From an uncultured Eubacteriales bacterium (GTDB lineage Bacteria > Bacillota > Clostridia > Peptostreptococcales > Anaerovoracaceae), in the NCBI GenBank assembly GCA_902763505.1, contig CACWSO010000014.1, positions 1-55,483 on the forward strand: a stretch of DNA of 55,483 bases. The letters are read 5' to 3'. A model generated the notes under the pieces. The model worked only from the letters and a program-made list of their open reading frames with translations. It searched no databases and was not told where the DNA came from. Numbering within the stretch: the stretch's first letter is position 1; every line of letters begins with the position of its first letter. Shown here piece by piece: positions 7,847 through 18,542 of this stretch. Both the position numbers and the translations under genes were made by a program.

Positions 7847-8620
7847 TTACTGCGCGTCTTTAGGCAAGATAGAAAGAGCAGAGAACTTTTCTGCATTCTT
7901 CTTGGCTCTTACCAGCACATAAATCAAAAGAACAACATTTGTCAAAATTGCTACGCCGCCAAGTATGCCACCTACAACAAAATCGCCACCCTTCATAACA
8001 GGATAATTAAAAATTGTTCCAGCATCATACAGGGTATGTAAAGCCATTGGGATGATGAGCCCACAAGCCCAGTATAATGCAGTCTGTCCTTCGTCTTTTT
8101 GTTTGTTATACTTTGCCCTGCCAATAAACTCTCCCATGATCATGTTAAGTGTCATATGAGTGAACATTAAAGGCGTTCTGATCAATAATACAACCATCGA
8201 CTCTCCAAAAGTAAAGTCTTCCACAACCGTAAAGCCAAAGCCCACAGCTGCACCAAGGATGATATACTCATAAACGTTCTTTACCTTATTTTTTAAGATG
8301 GCGATTGTGATTATGATTGCAAGAAACTTAAACAGTTCCTCCACTCCTCCCGCCACGAAGAAGGCTGTAAAAAAAGATGCCGGCAGAGTTGCCATTGTTT
8401 CACCCGTTACCCCAATGATTTTAAATGCATATAACAAACCAACACCGGCAGGACCGGAAACCAGCACGCAAATGCCACCCATAATTACCGGCAGGATTGC
8501 CTGGAGTTTCCCTATAGGCTCAGGATCTTCCCTTTTGATCATTCGAAGGTAAATAATTCCACAGATAACTAAGGCAAATAATGCAGAAATAATTGAAATA
8601 ATATTTGTATTTACGTCCAT
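7847..8620 (-). CDS. PrsW-family intramembrane metalloprotease
   Basis: A 257-residue protein with about 8 membrane helices. The family's catalytic pattern is visible: GGVEELFKF (E94, E95, K98), FTVVEDFTF (E134), a histidine after an aromatic stretch (H155, LMFTHMT) and H195 in ALHTLYD. PrsW proteases sense cell-envelope stress by cutting membrane-bound anti-sigma factors in Bacillus. No sigma/anti-sigma pair is in this window, so the target here is unknown. The start has AGAAGGA 10 bases upstream. It heads a minus-strand run of small genes, an esterase, an acetyltransferase and the permease-kinase. Confidence 0.88.
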   Translation of the reverse strand: MDVNTNIISIISALFALVICGIIYLRMIKREDPEPIGKLQAILPVIMGGICVLVSGPAGVGLLYAFKIIGVTGETMATLPASFFTAFFVAGGVEELFKFLAIIITIAILKNKVKNVYEYIILGAAVGFGFTVVEDFTFGESMVVLLIRTPLMFTHMTLNMIMGEFIGRAKYNKQKDEGQTALYWACGLIIPMALHTLYDAGTIFNYPVMKGGDFVVGGILGGVAILTNVVLLIYVLVRAKKNAEKFSALSILPKDAQ

Positions 8621-8698
8621 GATATTTTTTCCTTCTCAAAAAGTTGCTTTAAATAGTGCCCCTATAGTTCAGTACCGAGATCTTCAATGATCATTGAT

Positions 8699-11063
<2,365 letters not shown>

Positions 11064-12230
11064 CTACACAAATGATTGATCGAAATTAATGATCACCTGA
11101 TAATTCTTATCTTCTGCCTCAACGGCTTCCGTCAGTTTCTCTGCAATTTCATCTTTCTTCGCGAGTGCTTCCGGCTCCAGCACCACATCGAATATCACGT
11201 GCTTGTGGTCTTTGCGCGGAATGACGCGAACATCGTGGAAGCTTTCCACGCCCTCGATACCGGAAACTGCCTTGTCCAGAATCTCGATGACTTTGAGTCT
11301 CTCCGGGTCATCGATTACGATTGGATCCAAGTGCCCTGCAGCGTCGAAGTTCATCTCTTCTTTCAGGCGTCGTTCAATATGGTCGATAATCGTATGCGCC
11401 GAGAGAAGATCCTTGCGGGAATCCACCTGTATATGGAATGAGCCATAGGCCCTGCCCGGTCCGTAGTTATAGATGACGATATCATGCGCACCAAGAACTT
11501 CCGGTTGTTCCATGATGATTTCCTCTATTCTCTTTACCGTTTCCTTGTCAGGCGGTTCGCCAAGCAGCGGATGAACCGTCTCCCTGATGATCTGGAAGCC
11601 TGTGAAGATGATGAACAGCGAAACGAGACATCCCATGTAACCGTCCAGATCAATGCCTGTGAAATGATGCAAAAGCATCCCGAGCACGATGACGATACTG
11701 GTAATCACGTCATTCCGGTTGTCCATTCCCGCTGCGATGACCGGCAGGGAATTGATATGCTTGCCTGTTGCAATGACGAATAGAGCCTGCGAGCCTTTGA
11801 GCAGGATTGCAAAGGCCATAAACCCGACCATAAGCCAGGTGAAGTGGGTCGGCTCCGGATGGATAATCTTATCGATAGACGACCGCATCAACTGATAACC
11901 GACGATGAAGATAATTGCAGACACCATCAGGCTGGCCAGATACTCAACTCTGGCGTGCCCATATGGATGCTCCTTGTCCGCCGGTTTCCTTGAGATATGG
12001 GATGCGATCAGCGTGATGACAGCCGCAAGCGAATCGGCGAAATCGTGGAATCCGTCAGCCACCACGGCGATGGAATGGATCGCGAACCCCAGAATGATCT
12101 TCGCAATGCAAAGCACACTGTTCACGATAACGCCCAGCCCGCCTGTCAGTTTCGTATACCCAGCGCGCACTTCCGGGTCTTTGTAGTTTTCGTAATCTTT
12201 GACAAATGTCTTCCAAAGAAACTCTTTCAT
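11064..12230 (-). CDS. Cation diffusion facilitator (probable Mn/divalent metal exporter)
   Basis: A 388-residue CDF transporter with six membrane helices and a cytoplasmic C-terminal domain. The metal site reads D59-x3-D63 in helix 2 (ADGFHDFAD) and D170-x3-D174 in helix 5 (DNRND). Asp instead of His at the first position of the helix-5 motif is the pattern reported for manganese-type CDFs, so Mn export is the best guess, though iron or zinc cannot be excluded. The C-terminal region (from about 205) is long and may hold two metallochaperone-like subdomains. It is inserted between queA and tgt, two genes of one pathway, with gaps of only 23 and 12 bp, so it is co-transcribed with them. Confidence 0.92.
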   Translation of the reverse strand: MKEFLWKTFVKDYENYKDPEVRAGYTKLTGGLGVIVNSVLCIAKIILGFAIHSIAVVADGFHDFADSLAAVITLIASHISRKPADKEHPYGHARVEYLASLMVSAIIFIVGYQLMRSSIDKIIHPEPTHFTWLMVGFMAFAILLKGSQALFVIATGKHINSLPVIAAGMDNRNDVITSIVIVLGMLLHHFTGIDLDGYMGCLVSLFIIFTGFQIIRETVHPLLGEPPDKETVKRIEEIIMEQPEVLGAHDIVIYNYGPGRAYGSFHIQVDSRKDLLSAHTIIDHIERRLKEEMNFDAAGHLDPIVIDDPERLKVIEILDKAVSGIEGVESFHDVRVIPRKDHKHVIFDVVLEPEALAKKDEIAEKLTEAVEAEDKNYQVIINFDQSFV

Positions 12231-12253
12231 ATTCTTATCTCATCAATACCTTA

Positions 12254-13384
12254 TTATTCTATAAACATTGCGTCGCCGTACGAGAAGAATCTGTACTCTT
12301 CCTGCACCGCTTCTTTATATACTTCCAGTATTTTTTCTCTGTCGTAGAGGGCCGAAATCAGCATGAGCAGCGTAGACTTCGGCAGGTGGAAGTTCGTAAT
12401 GAGTGAATCAATGATCTTCCATTCATAGCCCGGATATATGAAGATACCCGTACTGTCAGATCCTGCACGCACCTGCCAGCATCCTGCTTCTTCATCGTAA
12501 AAAGCAGCGCTCTCCACTGTACGTGTTGATGTAGTACCAACGCTGATCACACGTCTTCCTTCCTGCTTTGCCCGGTTGATAGTATCCTCAGCCTCCTCTG
12601 AAACGGTGTACTCCTCAAAGTGCATGTGGTGATCCTCAATGTTATCTACCTTCACCGGCCGGAAGGTTCCGATGCCCACATGTAAAGTGACATACGCTAG
12701 TTCAACGCCTTTTGCCTTTGCCGCGGCAAGCAACTCTTCTGTGAAATGCAGCCCTGCTGTCGGTGCCGCTACAGATCCTTCCTCTCTGCAGTAGACCGTC
12801 TGGTATCTGTCCTTATCCTCGTCCCCTGATGGCCGCTCGATATACGGCGGCAGCGGCATGCTGCCGATTTCCTCCAGACGCTCCATGAAGATCCCTTCGT
12901 ACTCGAACTTCACGATACGCGTGCCGTCCGCGCCGTAGTCCAGGATGTGCGCCTTAAGCAAAGGCATATCTTTCAGGTCGCTTCCCGGTCCGCTGAAGAT
13001 CACATCATCACCCGGTTTCAGTCTCCTGCCCGGCCTGACCATGACTTCCCAGGTATCTCCAGTGCCGGCTCTTTTGATCAGCAAAAACTCCACATGGGCG
13101 CCGCCCTCTTTGGCTGCGCTTTTCCCCGCTGATTCTTTGACCGCCTTGCGGCCGAACAAGCGAGCCGGGATGACTTTGCTGTCGTTGAGGACGAGGCAGT
13201 CGCCCTCCTTCAGGTACTCCAGGATATCAAAAAAGTGACGGTGCTCGACCCTTACATCGGCCCAGCTTCCGTCTTCGTTTTTATCTCTGTGTACAACAAG
13301 AAGCCTGGAGGAATCACGCTTCTCTGCAGGCTTCTGTGCTATTAAACTCTTCGGTAAATCATAATCGAATGCTTCTATTCTCAT
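12254..13384 (-). CDS. queA: S-adenosylmethionine:tRNA ribosyltransferase-isomerase
   Basis: A 376-residue QueA, which transfers and isomerises the ribosyl group of SAM onto preQ1 in tRNA to give epoxyqueuosine. The conserved N-terminus ([23 protein letters not shown]), [34 protein letters not shown] and [16 protein letters not shown] blocks are all there. A roughly 15-residue Gly/Ala/Lys-rich insertion (about 80-95) is ordinary variation. AAAGGA lies just upstream of the ATG. It follows ruvB after a 79-bp gap that contains a strong hairpin, and precedes the CDF gene. Confidence 0.98.
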   Translation of the reverse strand: MRIEAFDYDLPKSLIAQKPAEKRDSSRLLVVHRDKNEDGSWADVRVEHRHFFDILEYLKEGDCLVLNDSKVIPARLFGRKAVKESAGKSAAKEGGAHVEFLLIKRAGTGDTWEVMVRPGRRLKPGDDVIFSGPGSDLKDMPLLKAHILDYGADGTRIVKFEYEGIFMERLEEIGSMPLPPYIERPSGDEDKDRYQTVYCREEGSVAAPTAGLHFTEELLAAAKAKGVELAYVTLHVGIGTFRPVKVDNIEDHHMHFEEYTVSEEAEDTINRAKQEGRRVISVGTTSTRTVESAAFYDEEAGCWQVRAGSDSTGIFIYPGYEWKIIDSLITNFHLPKSTLLMLISALYDREKILEVYKEAVQEEYRFFSYGDAMFIE

Positions 13385-13421
13385 GTCTATCCTTTCGTCT
13401 CAACACAGACAAAATTCTTCT

Positions 13422-13459
13422 TGTGCGCGGGCAGCGCACCCATGTGCGTCTGCCGCACA
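13422..13459 (-). other. GC-rich hairpin between ruvB and queA
   Basis: CGCAC/GTGCG closes the loop, and the flanking TGTGCG/CGCACA arms extend the stem with small bulges. On the minus strand a weak AGAAGAATTTTG tract follows, so it may be a partial terminator or an RNA-processing site that lowers queA expression relative to ruvB. Confidence 0.45.
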
Positions 13460-13463
13460 TCAA

Positions 13464-14513
13464 TTATACATCAAGTTCCAGCTGCATGTCATCATCACCT
13501 GTCAAATCTTCTCCGGTGTACTCCAGACCGAGGTGCCTGTATGCTGCAGCGGAAACGACACGTCCTTTCTTCGTGCGGTTCAGGAATCCGATCTGAATCA
13601 GGTACGGTTCATAGACATCCTCGATGGTGACTCTCTCCTCACCGATGGATGCTGCAATCGTATCGATGCCGACCGGGCCGCCGTCGAACCTGTCGATGAT
13701 ATTCCGCAGAATCTCTCTATCCAGATTCTCCAGGCCCATATAGTCCACGCCCAAAGCTTCCAGCGCCGTCTTCGTGATATCGATATCGATGGCGCCGCTG
13801 CCTTTGACCTGGGAGAAGTCCCTGACTCTCTTGAGGATCCTGTTGGCAACTCTCGGCGTTCCGCGGGAACGTCGTGCCATCTCAAAGACAGACTGTTCGT
13901 CCACCTTCACGTCAAGCAGTCCTGCGGTTCTTCTGATGATATCCGCCAGTTCTTCTGGCGTGTACATTTCAAACTTACAGCTGACGCCGAAACGGTCGCG
14001 CAGCGGAGCACTCAGGCTGCCTGCCCTCGTCGTCGCTCCGATCAGGGTGAACTTCGCGATATCCAGTCTGATGGAGCGGGCTGACGGGCCTTTGCCGATG
14101 ATGATATCCAGCGCATAATCCTCCATGGCTGAATAGAGCACTTCTTCGACGCTCCTGTTCAGTCTGTGGATCTCATCGATGAACAGAACATCGTTCTCGT
14201 TGAGGTTCGTGAGGATCGCCGCCAGATCTCCGGCTCTCTCGATGGCCGGTCCTGACGTGATTCTGATATCCACGCCCATCTCGTTGGCGATGATACCGGC
14301 CAGCGTCGTCTTGCCCAGTCCCGGAGGTCCATAAAACAGCACATGATCGAGAGGTTCCCCTCTCATCTTGGCCGCTTCAATAAAGACCTTCAGATTGTCC
14401 GTGGCTGTCTTCTGTCCGATATACTCAGCCAGTGTCTTCGGTCTGATGCTGAATTCACTTTTCTCCTCACCTCTGCCCAGCTGAGCCGATGTGATTCTCT
14501 CCTCATAATCCAT
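13464..14513 (-). CDS. ruvB: Holliday junction branch migration ATPase RuvB
   Basis: A 349-residue AAA+ motor that drives branch migration with RuvA. Walker A is GPPGLGKT (62-69), Walker B is FIDEIHR (D113/E114), sensor 1 is in GATTRAGSL and the arginine finger is in APLRDRFG. The C-terminal winged helix includes the conserved [13 protein letters not shown]. The tail beyond it (acidic, ending MQLELDV) is slightly longer than usual. CGGAG precedes the start. Genes ruvC, ruvA and ruvB lie in this order on the minus strand with 53- and 38-bp gaps. Confidence 0.98.
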   Translation of the reverse strand: MDYEERITSAQLGRGEEKSEFSIRPKTLAEYIGQKTATDNLKVFIEAAKMRGEPLDHVLFYGPPGLGKTTLAGIIANEMGVDIRITSGPAIERAGDLAAILTNLNENDVLFIDEIHRLNRSVEEVLYSAMEDYALDIIIGKGPSARSIRLDIAKFTLIGATTRAGSLSAPLRDRFGVSCKFEMYTPEELADIIRRTAGLLDVKVDEQSVFEMARRSRGTPRVANRILKRVRDFSQVKGSGAIDIDITKTALEALGVDYMGLENLDREILRNIIDRFDGGPVGIDTIAASIGEERVTIEDVYEPYLIQIGFLNRTKKGRVVSAAAYRHLGLEYTGEDLTGDDDMQLELDV

Positions 14514-14551
14514 TCTGTATCTCCGTTATTCCTGTCTGATACCGTTTCCGG

Positions 14552-15151
14552 TTAGAACAGGTTTTTCAATGCACGTTTAATGTATTCTTCTGTGGTAAGA
14601 TCCTTCTCCGTGACAGACGACAGTGCGCTCGAAGCCTCTCCTCGCGAATAGCCAAGAGCAACGAGTGCACTGATTGCTTCGCCTCTTGTACCCTGCGCCG
14701 CAGCCGGGCTCTGCGCATCCGTATCCAGATAGGAGCCATCCGGCGCCGTAGCCGTGAACTTGTCCTTCAGCTCCAGCACGATTCTCTCGGCGCTCTTCTT
14801 CCCGATGCCGTTCGCCCGCTGCAGAGCCTTCGCATCTTCAAAGACAATGGCCTGTTTCAGCTGGTCAAGGGTAAATGCCGAGAGGATAGAAATAGCTGCC
14901 TTCGGGCCGACACCGCTGATGCCGATGAGCTTCTTGAATGCGTCCAGTTCACCTTTTCCTGAAAAGCCAAAGAGGCTGACATCGTCTTCCCGCACGATCA
15001 TCGACGTGTAGACGAGGACCTCCTCTCCTTCCGCATTCAAATACGCAGTGGTGTTAGCAGGTACGAAGACCTGATATCCCACTCCGTTGACATCTATGAT
15101 TATGTAACCATCGCCCTTATCGGCGAGGATCCCTCTGAGAAATCCTATCAT
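14552..15151 (-). CDS. ruvA: Holliday junction branch migration complex subunit RuvA
   Basis: A 199-residue RuvA that binds the four-way junction as a tetramer and recruits RuvB. The N-terminal OB fold (MIGFLRGILADKGDGYIIIDVNGVGYQV), two helix-hairpin-helix motifs (GISGVGPKAAISIL and ANGIGKKSAERIVLEL) and the C-terminal three-helix domain that contacts RuvB (ISALVALGYSRGEA) are all present. AGGAG is at a normal distance from the ATG. Middle gene of ruvCAB. Confidence 0.98.
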   Translation of the reverse strand: MIGFLRGILADKGDGYIIIDVNGVGYQVFVPANTTAYLNAEGEEVLVYTSMIVREDDVSLFGFSGKGELDAFKKLIGISGVGPKAAISILSAFTLDQLKQAIVFEDAKALQRANGIGKKSAERIVLELKDKFTATAPDGSYLDTDAQSPAAAQGTRGEAISALVALGYSRGEASSALSSVTEKDLTTEEYIKRALKNLF

Positions 15152-15204
15152 GTATGATCTCCTATTATGTATTGTGACGGTCTGCCGTCATCTGTATTCT
15201 GTCG

Positions 15205-15705
15205 CTATCTGTAACCTGTCATCTGCTTCAGTCTGTTGTCCGCGCTGTGGCCGTGACAGATTGCCGCTGCCAACGCGTCCGCCGTATCATCCGGTTTCGG
15301 AACTGCCTGCAGATTGAGCATGGTCTTCACCATGAACTGAACCTGTTTCTTGTCCGCCCTGCCGTATCCGACCAAGGCCTGCTTGATCTCGAGAGGTGTG
15401 TACTCCGCCACCTTAAGCCCGCCTTTGATGCACGCCAGAATGGCGACCCCGCGAGCCTGTCCCACGTTGATGGCCGTCGTCACGTTCGTGTTAAAAAACA
15501 GTTTCTCTATACTGGCCTCCTCCGGTCTGTACTCCTCGATGATGTCCCTGAGCCCGTCGTACAGGCTCTCCAGCCTGTCAGGCATCTCCATATCTTTATC
15601 CGTTGTCAGGGAACCGTAATCGATTGCTCTGAAGTGGTTGCCGGTCTTCTCGATGACGCCCCACCCCAGGATCGCATAGCCCGGATCGATTCCAAGAATG
15701 ATCAT
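15205..15705 (-). CDS. ruvC: Holliday junction resolvase RuvC
   Basis: A 166-residue endonuclease that cuts Holliday junctions. The acidic catalytic set is D7 (LGIDPG), E67 (ASIEKLFF), D140 and D143 (KPDDTADAL). Length is normal for the family. It is the first gene of the minus-strand ruvCAB-queA-CDF-tgt-rlmD run and has a good promoter just upstream, divergent from argR. Confidence 0.98.
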   Translation of the reverse strand: MIILGIDPGYAILGWGVIEKTGNHFRAIDYGSLTTDKDMEMPDRLESLYDGLRDIIEEYRPEEASIEKLFFNTNVTTAINVGQARGVAILACIKGGLKVAEYTPLEIKQALVGYGRADKKQVQFMVKTMLNLQAVPKPDDTADALAAAICHGHSADNRLKQMTGYR

Positions 15706-15728
15706 ATTTCACCTCTTTCTGTTGCTCA

Positions 15729-15758
15729 ATTATAACATGACGAACAAGTGTTTGTCTA
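15729..15758 (-). promoter_or_regulatory. Promoter of the ruvC operon
   Basis: On the minus strand: TAGACA (15753-15758), 18-base spacer, TATAAT (15729-15734) with a TGT extension. It lies about 25 bases before the ruvC ATG and diverges from the argR promoter. Confidence 0.75.
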
Positions 15759-15790
15759 CCGCTATTTCCATGTGCTTGAACAATTCAAAT

Positions 15791-15840
15791 GCAATTTTAT
15801 TCAATTTTATGCATTATATTAGTTTACCGTATGTTATAAT
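15791..15840 (+). promoter_or_regulatory. argR promoter region with possible ArgR-box-like AT repeats
   Basis: An extended -10 (TGTTATAAT, 15832-15840) lies 40 bases before the GTG start of argR. Upstream, 15791-15812 carries AT-rich repeats of ATTTTATTCAATTTTAT type that loosely resemble ARG boxes (TGAATnnnnATTCA). ArgR autoregulation is common in the family. The promoter call is fair; the operator is only a suggestion. Confidence 0.5.
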
Positions 15841-15880
15841 GACCTAACAAAAGGGGAGCATTTTCGATAGGAGGTTTCTC

Positions 15881-16333
15881 GTGCGCATTTCAAGACAGAA
15901 CAAGATTCTTGAACTCATTGAACAGTATGAGATCGAAACGCAGGATAAGCTCGCAACTTTACTGCGGGAATACGGATTTGAAGTCACACAGGCGACAGTC
16001 TCCAGGGACATCAAGGAACTCCAGCTTGTGAAGACACTCACATCCTCGGGCAAATACAAATACGCCGTCTCGCCAAGCGATGACGGTCCGATTCCTTCGC
16101 GTTTGATAGATATTTACCGCAGCACCGTCAGGTCCATCAACAAGTCCGGCAATATCGTATTGCTGAAGTGCCTTTCCGGATGTGCGAACGCCGCCGGTGA
16201 AGCCCTCGATTCCATGGCGATGCATCATGTCATCGGCTCCGTCGCAGGCGATAATACCCTGCTTCTTGTCGTGGATGACCCGGCAAATTCAGACGAAGTC
16301 GTCGCAGTCCTGGAAGGCCTGCTCCAAAAGTAG
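15881..16333 (+). CDS. argR: Arginine repressor ArgR
   Basis: A 150-residue ArgR/AhrC family regulator. The N-terminal winged helix-turn-helix holds the recognition motif TQATVSRDIKEL. The C-terminal domain, which hexamerises and binds arginine, holds GCANAAGEALD and GSVAGDNTLLLVV. It represses arginine synthesis and activates catabolism in Firmicutes. It starts with GTG, supported by ATAGGAGG 7 bases upstream. It is followed 30 bp later by recN, the usual order in Clostridia and Bacilli. Confidence 0.97.
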   Translation: MRISRQNKILELIEQYEIETQDKLATLLREYGFEVTQATVSRDIKELQLVKTLTSSGKYKYAVSPSDDGPIPSRLIDIYRSTVRSINKSGNIVLLKCLSGCANAAGEALDSMAMHHVIGSVAGDNTLLLVVDDPANSDEVVAVLEGLLQK

Positions 16334-16363
16334 AATTGCTGCCTTTGCAATAGCAACAAAAAC

Positions 16364-18022
16364 ATGATCAGACATATCAGCATCAAAAACTTCGCCATCA
16401 TTGAAAATGTCGAGATCGACTTCAATGATGGTCTTAATATTATCACCGGCGAAACAGGCGCCGGTAAATCTGTTGTCATCGAAGCAGTCAGTCTCGCCCT
16501 GGGAAGCCGGGCGGACACTGCTTTTGTTCGTTCCGGAACAGATAAGGCCGTCATCCAGTTGGTCGCAACCCTGGACAGCCCCGATGGCGCAGGCGATGCA
16601 GAAGAATACATCATCACCCGTGAGGTATCTGCCGCAGGCCGCAGCCTTTGCCGTATCAACGACGAGATCGTCACCCTCGGCACCCTGAGCCAGTTCTGCC
16701 GAACCCTCGCGGACATCCACGGACAGTATGACCACCAGTCCCTGCTGGATCCTGACAACCACATCCGCCTCGTCGACCTCTACCGCAAAGACGCCACAGC
16801 TCCTGCAAAGGCAACGGTTGGGTCGCTCTTTGACGAGTACACGCAGCTCCGGGAAAAGCTCGCTCGTCTGAAGCGTGATCAAGCGGAAGGAAAACGGCAG
16901 CGCGATTTTATGGACTTCGAACGCAAGGAAATCGATGACGCTCACCTGTTGACCGGCGAGGACGAGGCGCTGGAAGAAGAGATTTCTCTCCTTCAGAACA
17001 GTGAAAAAATCTTCAGCTCTCTGGCAGGCGCCTATCAGGTGGCATCCGACAGTGAGTATTCTATTCTCTCGGCCATGAAACAGGTTTCTGATATGGTCGG
17101 TGAGACTTCATCATACACCAAGGACCTGGCGGATCTGAGCCAGCGTCTGGAAAGCCTTTACTATGAATATGAGGATGCCTGCGTGAGCATCCGCGACCTG
17201 CGGGACGGCACTGTATTCGACCCTGCCGCCCTGGATCAGGCAATCGGGCGTTACGAAACGATCAAGCACCTGAAAGAGAAGCACGGCCGCAGTATTCCGG
17301 AGCTGCTGGAGTATGCGGAGGAGCTTCGCACCCGCCTTTCCTCCATCGACAATGCCGATGAGGAAATCGCAGCTCTCCAGACACAGATTGGACAGACGGC
17401 CGCATCCCTTGAAAGGGCTTCCGAAGAACTGAGCGCACTACGCCGTGCGTCCGCAGCCGAACTGGAAACGCTCATTACGGAGCAGCTCAGCCAACTCAAT
17501 TTCAGCGATGCTGCCTTTGCAATAGACTTCAAAAAGGCCGTTGACGCCAATGGGAGCACCCAATTCTCGGCAGAAGGCACCGACATCGTCGAGTTCCTGA
17601 TTACCACCAACCGCGGTGAACCGCTCAAACCGCTGAGCAAAATCGCATCCGGCGGTGAAATGTCCCGCATCATGCTGGCCTTCAAGAAGATCATCGGCGA
17701 TTATGATCACATCCCGACCATGATCTTCGATGAAATCGATAGCGGCATCAGCGGTATAGCAGCCTCTGTTGTCGGCCGCAAACTCTGTGAGATTGCCAAG
17801 CGGCACCAGATCATCTGCATCACCCACCTGCCGCAGATCGCGGCATTCGGCACCAGCAACTACCGCATCTGGAAGCACTCCGACGAAGCGATGACCTACA
17901 CCTCCGTCGACCCGCTCGGTCCGGAGGAAAAAGTCCGTGAAATCGCACGTCTTCTGGGCGGTGAAAACATCACCCCGACCACGCTGGCGTCGGCACAGGA
18001 ACTGATCGAAGCATCGAAATAA
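16364..18022 (+). CDS. recN: DNA repair protein RecN
   Basis: A 552-residue SMC-like ATPase that gathers broken DNA ends in recombinational repair. It has Walker A GETGAGKSV (about 29-37), a Q-loop near LADIHGQYDHQ, a long coiled-coil middle (about 160-360), the ABC signature ASGGEMSRIMLA and Walker B MIFDEIDSGISG, followed by the D-loop and ICITHLPQIAAF. Length is normal. It is co-transcribed with argR. A 16-base stretch (17510-17525) is repeated exactly in the argR-recN gap (16338-16353). Confidence 0.98.
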   Translation: MIRHISIKNFAIIENVEIDFNDGLNIITGETGAGKSVVIEAVSLALGSRADTAFVRSGTDKAVIQLVATLDSPDGAGDAEEYIITREVSAAGRSLCRINDEIVTLGTLSQFCRTLADIHGQYDHQSLLDPDNHIRLVDLYRKDATAPAKATVGSLFDEYTQLREKLARLKRDQAEGKRQRDFMDFERKEIDDAHLLTGEDEALEEEISLLQNSEKIFSSLAGAYQVASDSEYSILSAMKQVSDMVGETSSYTKDLADLSQRLESLYYEYEDACVSIRDLRDGTVFDPAALDQAIGRYETIKHLKEKHGRSIPELLEYAEELRTRLSSIDNADEEIAALQTQIGQTAASLERASEELSALRRASAAELETLITEQLSQLNFSDAAFAIDFKKAVDANGSTQFSAEGTDIVEFLITTNRGEPLKPLSKIASGGEMSRIMLAFKKIIGDYDHIPTMIFDEIDSGISGIAASVVGRKLCEIAKRHQIICITHLPQIAAFGTSNYRIWKHSDEAMTYTSVDPLGPEEKVREIARLLGGENITPTTLASAQELIEASK

Positions 18023-18069
18023 AACCCTATTACTTTGGCTCCGCTGCATCAGTTTTTCACATCCTTTGA

Positions 18070-18098
18070 TTGATTTGCAGGAACCCTTGCAATATAAT
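18070..18098 (+). promoter_or_regulatory. Promoter of the small repeat-protein gene
   Basis: TTGATT (18070-18075), 17-base spacer, TATAAT (18093-18098), about 60 bases upstream of the start at 18157. Confidence 0.75.
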
Positions 18099-18156
18099 AT
18101 ACGCATAGATAAGACATTAGGAAGGTATTGGACCACCGCACGAAAGGAGAAACACA

Positions 18157-18450
18157 ATGGGTTTAAAAGACAAAATCGACAGCGTTCTGGATAAGACGGA
18201 TATCGACGATAAGATTGCTGCAAAAGCAAAAGACGTCCTCGACAAGACTGACATCGACGATAAACTCGTAGCCGGTGCAAAGGACTTAAAGGACAAGGCA
18301 GGCGACGCACTTGAGAAGACTGATGTCGATGACAAGCTTCTCGCAAAGGCAGGAGAACTGAAAGACAAAGCAGAAGGCAAAATCGATGAAGCGCTCGAAA
18401 AGACTGACATCGACGACAAGATCAAAGACAAGATCGACGACCTGAAATAG
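18157..18450 (+). CDS. Small repetitive Asp/Lys-rich protein
   Basis: A 97-residue, highly charged protein built from a repeated heptad-like motif. KTDIDDK occurs at residues 13-19, 30-36 and 82-88, with KTDVDDK at 54-60, separated by Ala/Lys/Leu stretches such as DLKDKAGDALE. It is predicted to be wholly helical and amphipathic, like CsbD/LEA-type stress proteins or a small coiled-coil, but it matches no family I can name with confidence. There is no Cys, Trp or Tyr and no signal. It has a strong site (AAAGGAG), its own promoter and its own terminator, so it is an independent, probably well-expressed gene. Confidence 0.8.
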   Translation: MGLKDKIDSVLDKTDIDDKIAAKAKDVLDKTDIDDKLVAGAKDLKDKAGDALEKTDVDDKLLAKAGELKDKAEGKIDEALEKTDIDDKIKDKIDDLK

Positions 18451-18501
18451 TTGAGAAAGCAGTTGATGCTGCAAAAGCAACAACGAAATCCAATATCAAA
18501 A

Positions 18502-18529
18502 AGAGCCGCTCTATGAGCGGCTCTTTGCT
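18502..18529 (+). terminator. Bidirectional terminator
   Basis: A perfect 10-bp stem, AGAGCCGCTC (18502-18511) with GAGCGGCTCT (18515-18524), and a 3-base loop. On the minus strand it is followed by TTTTTGAT and ends the ispH-rpsA transcript. On the plus strand a weaker TTGCTTG follows. Confidence 0.85.
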
Positions 18530-18542
18530 TGCCTTGTGTAAA

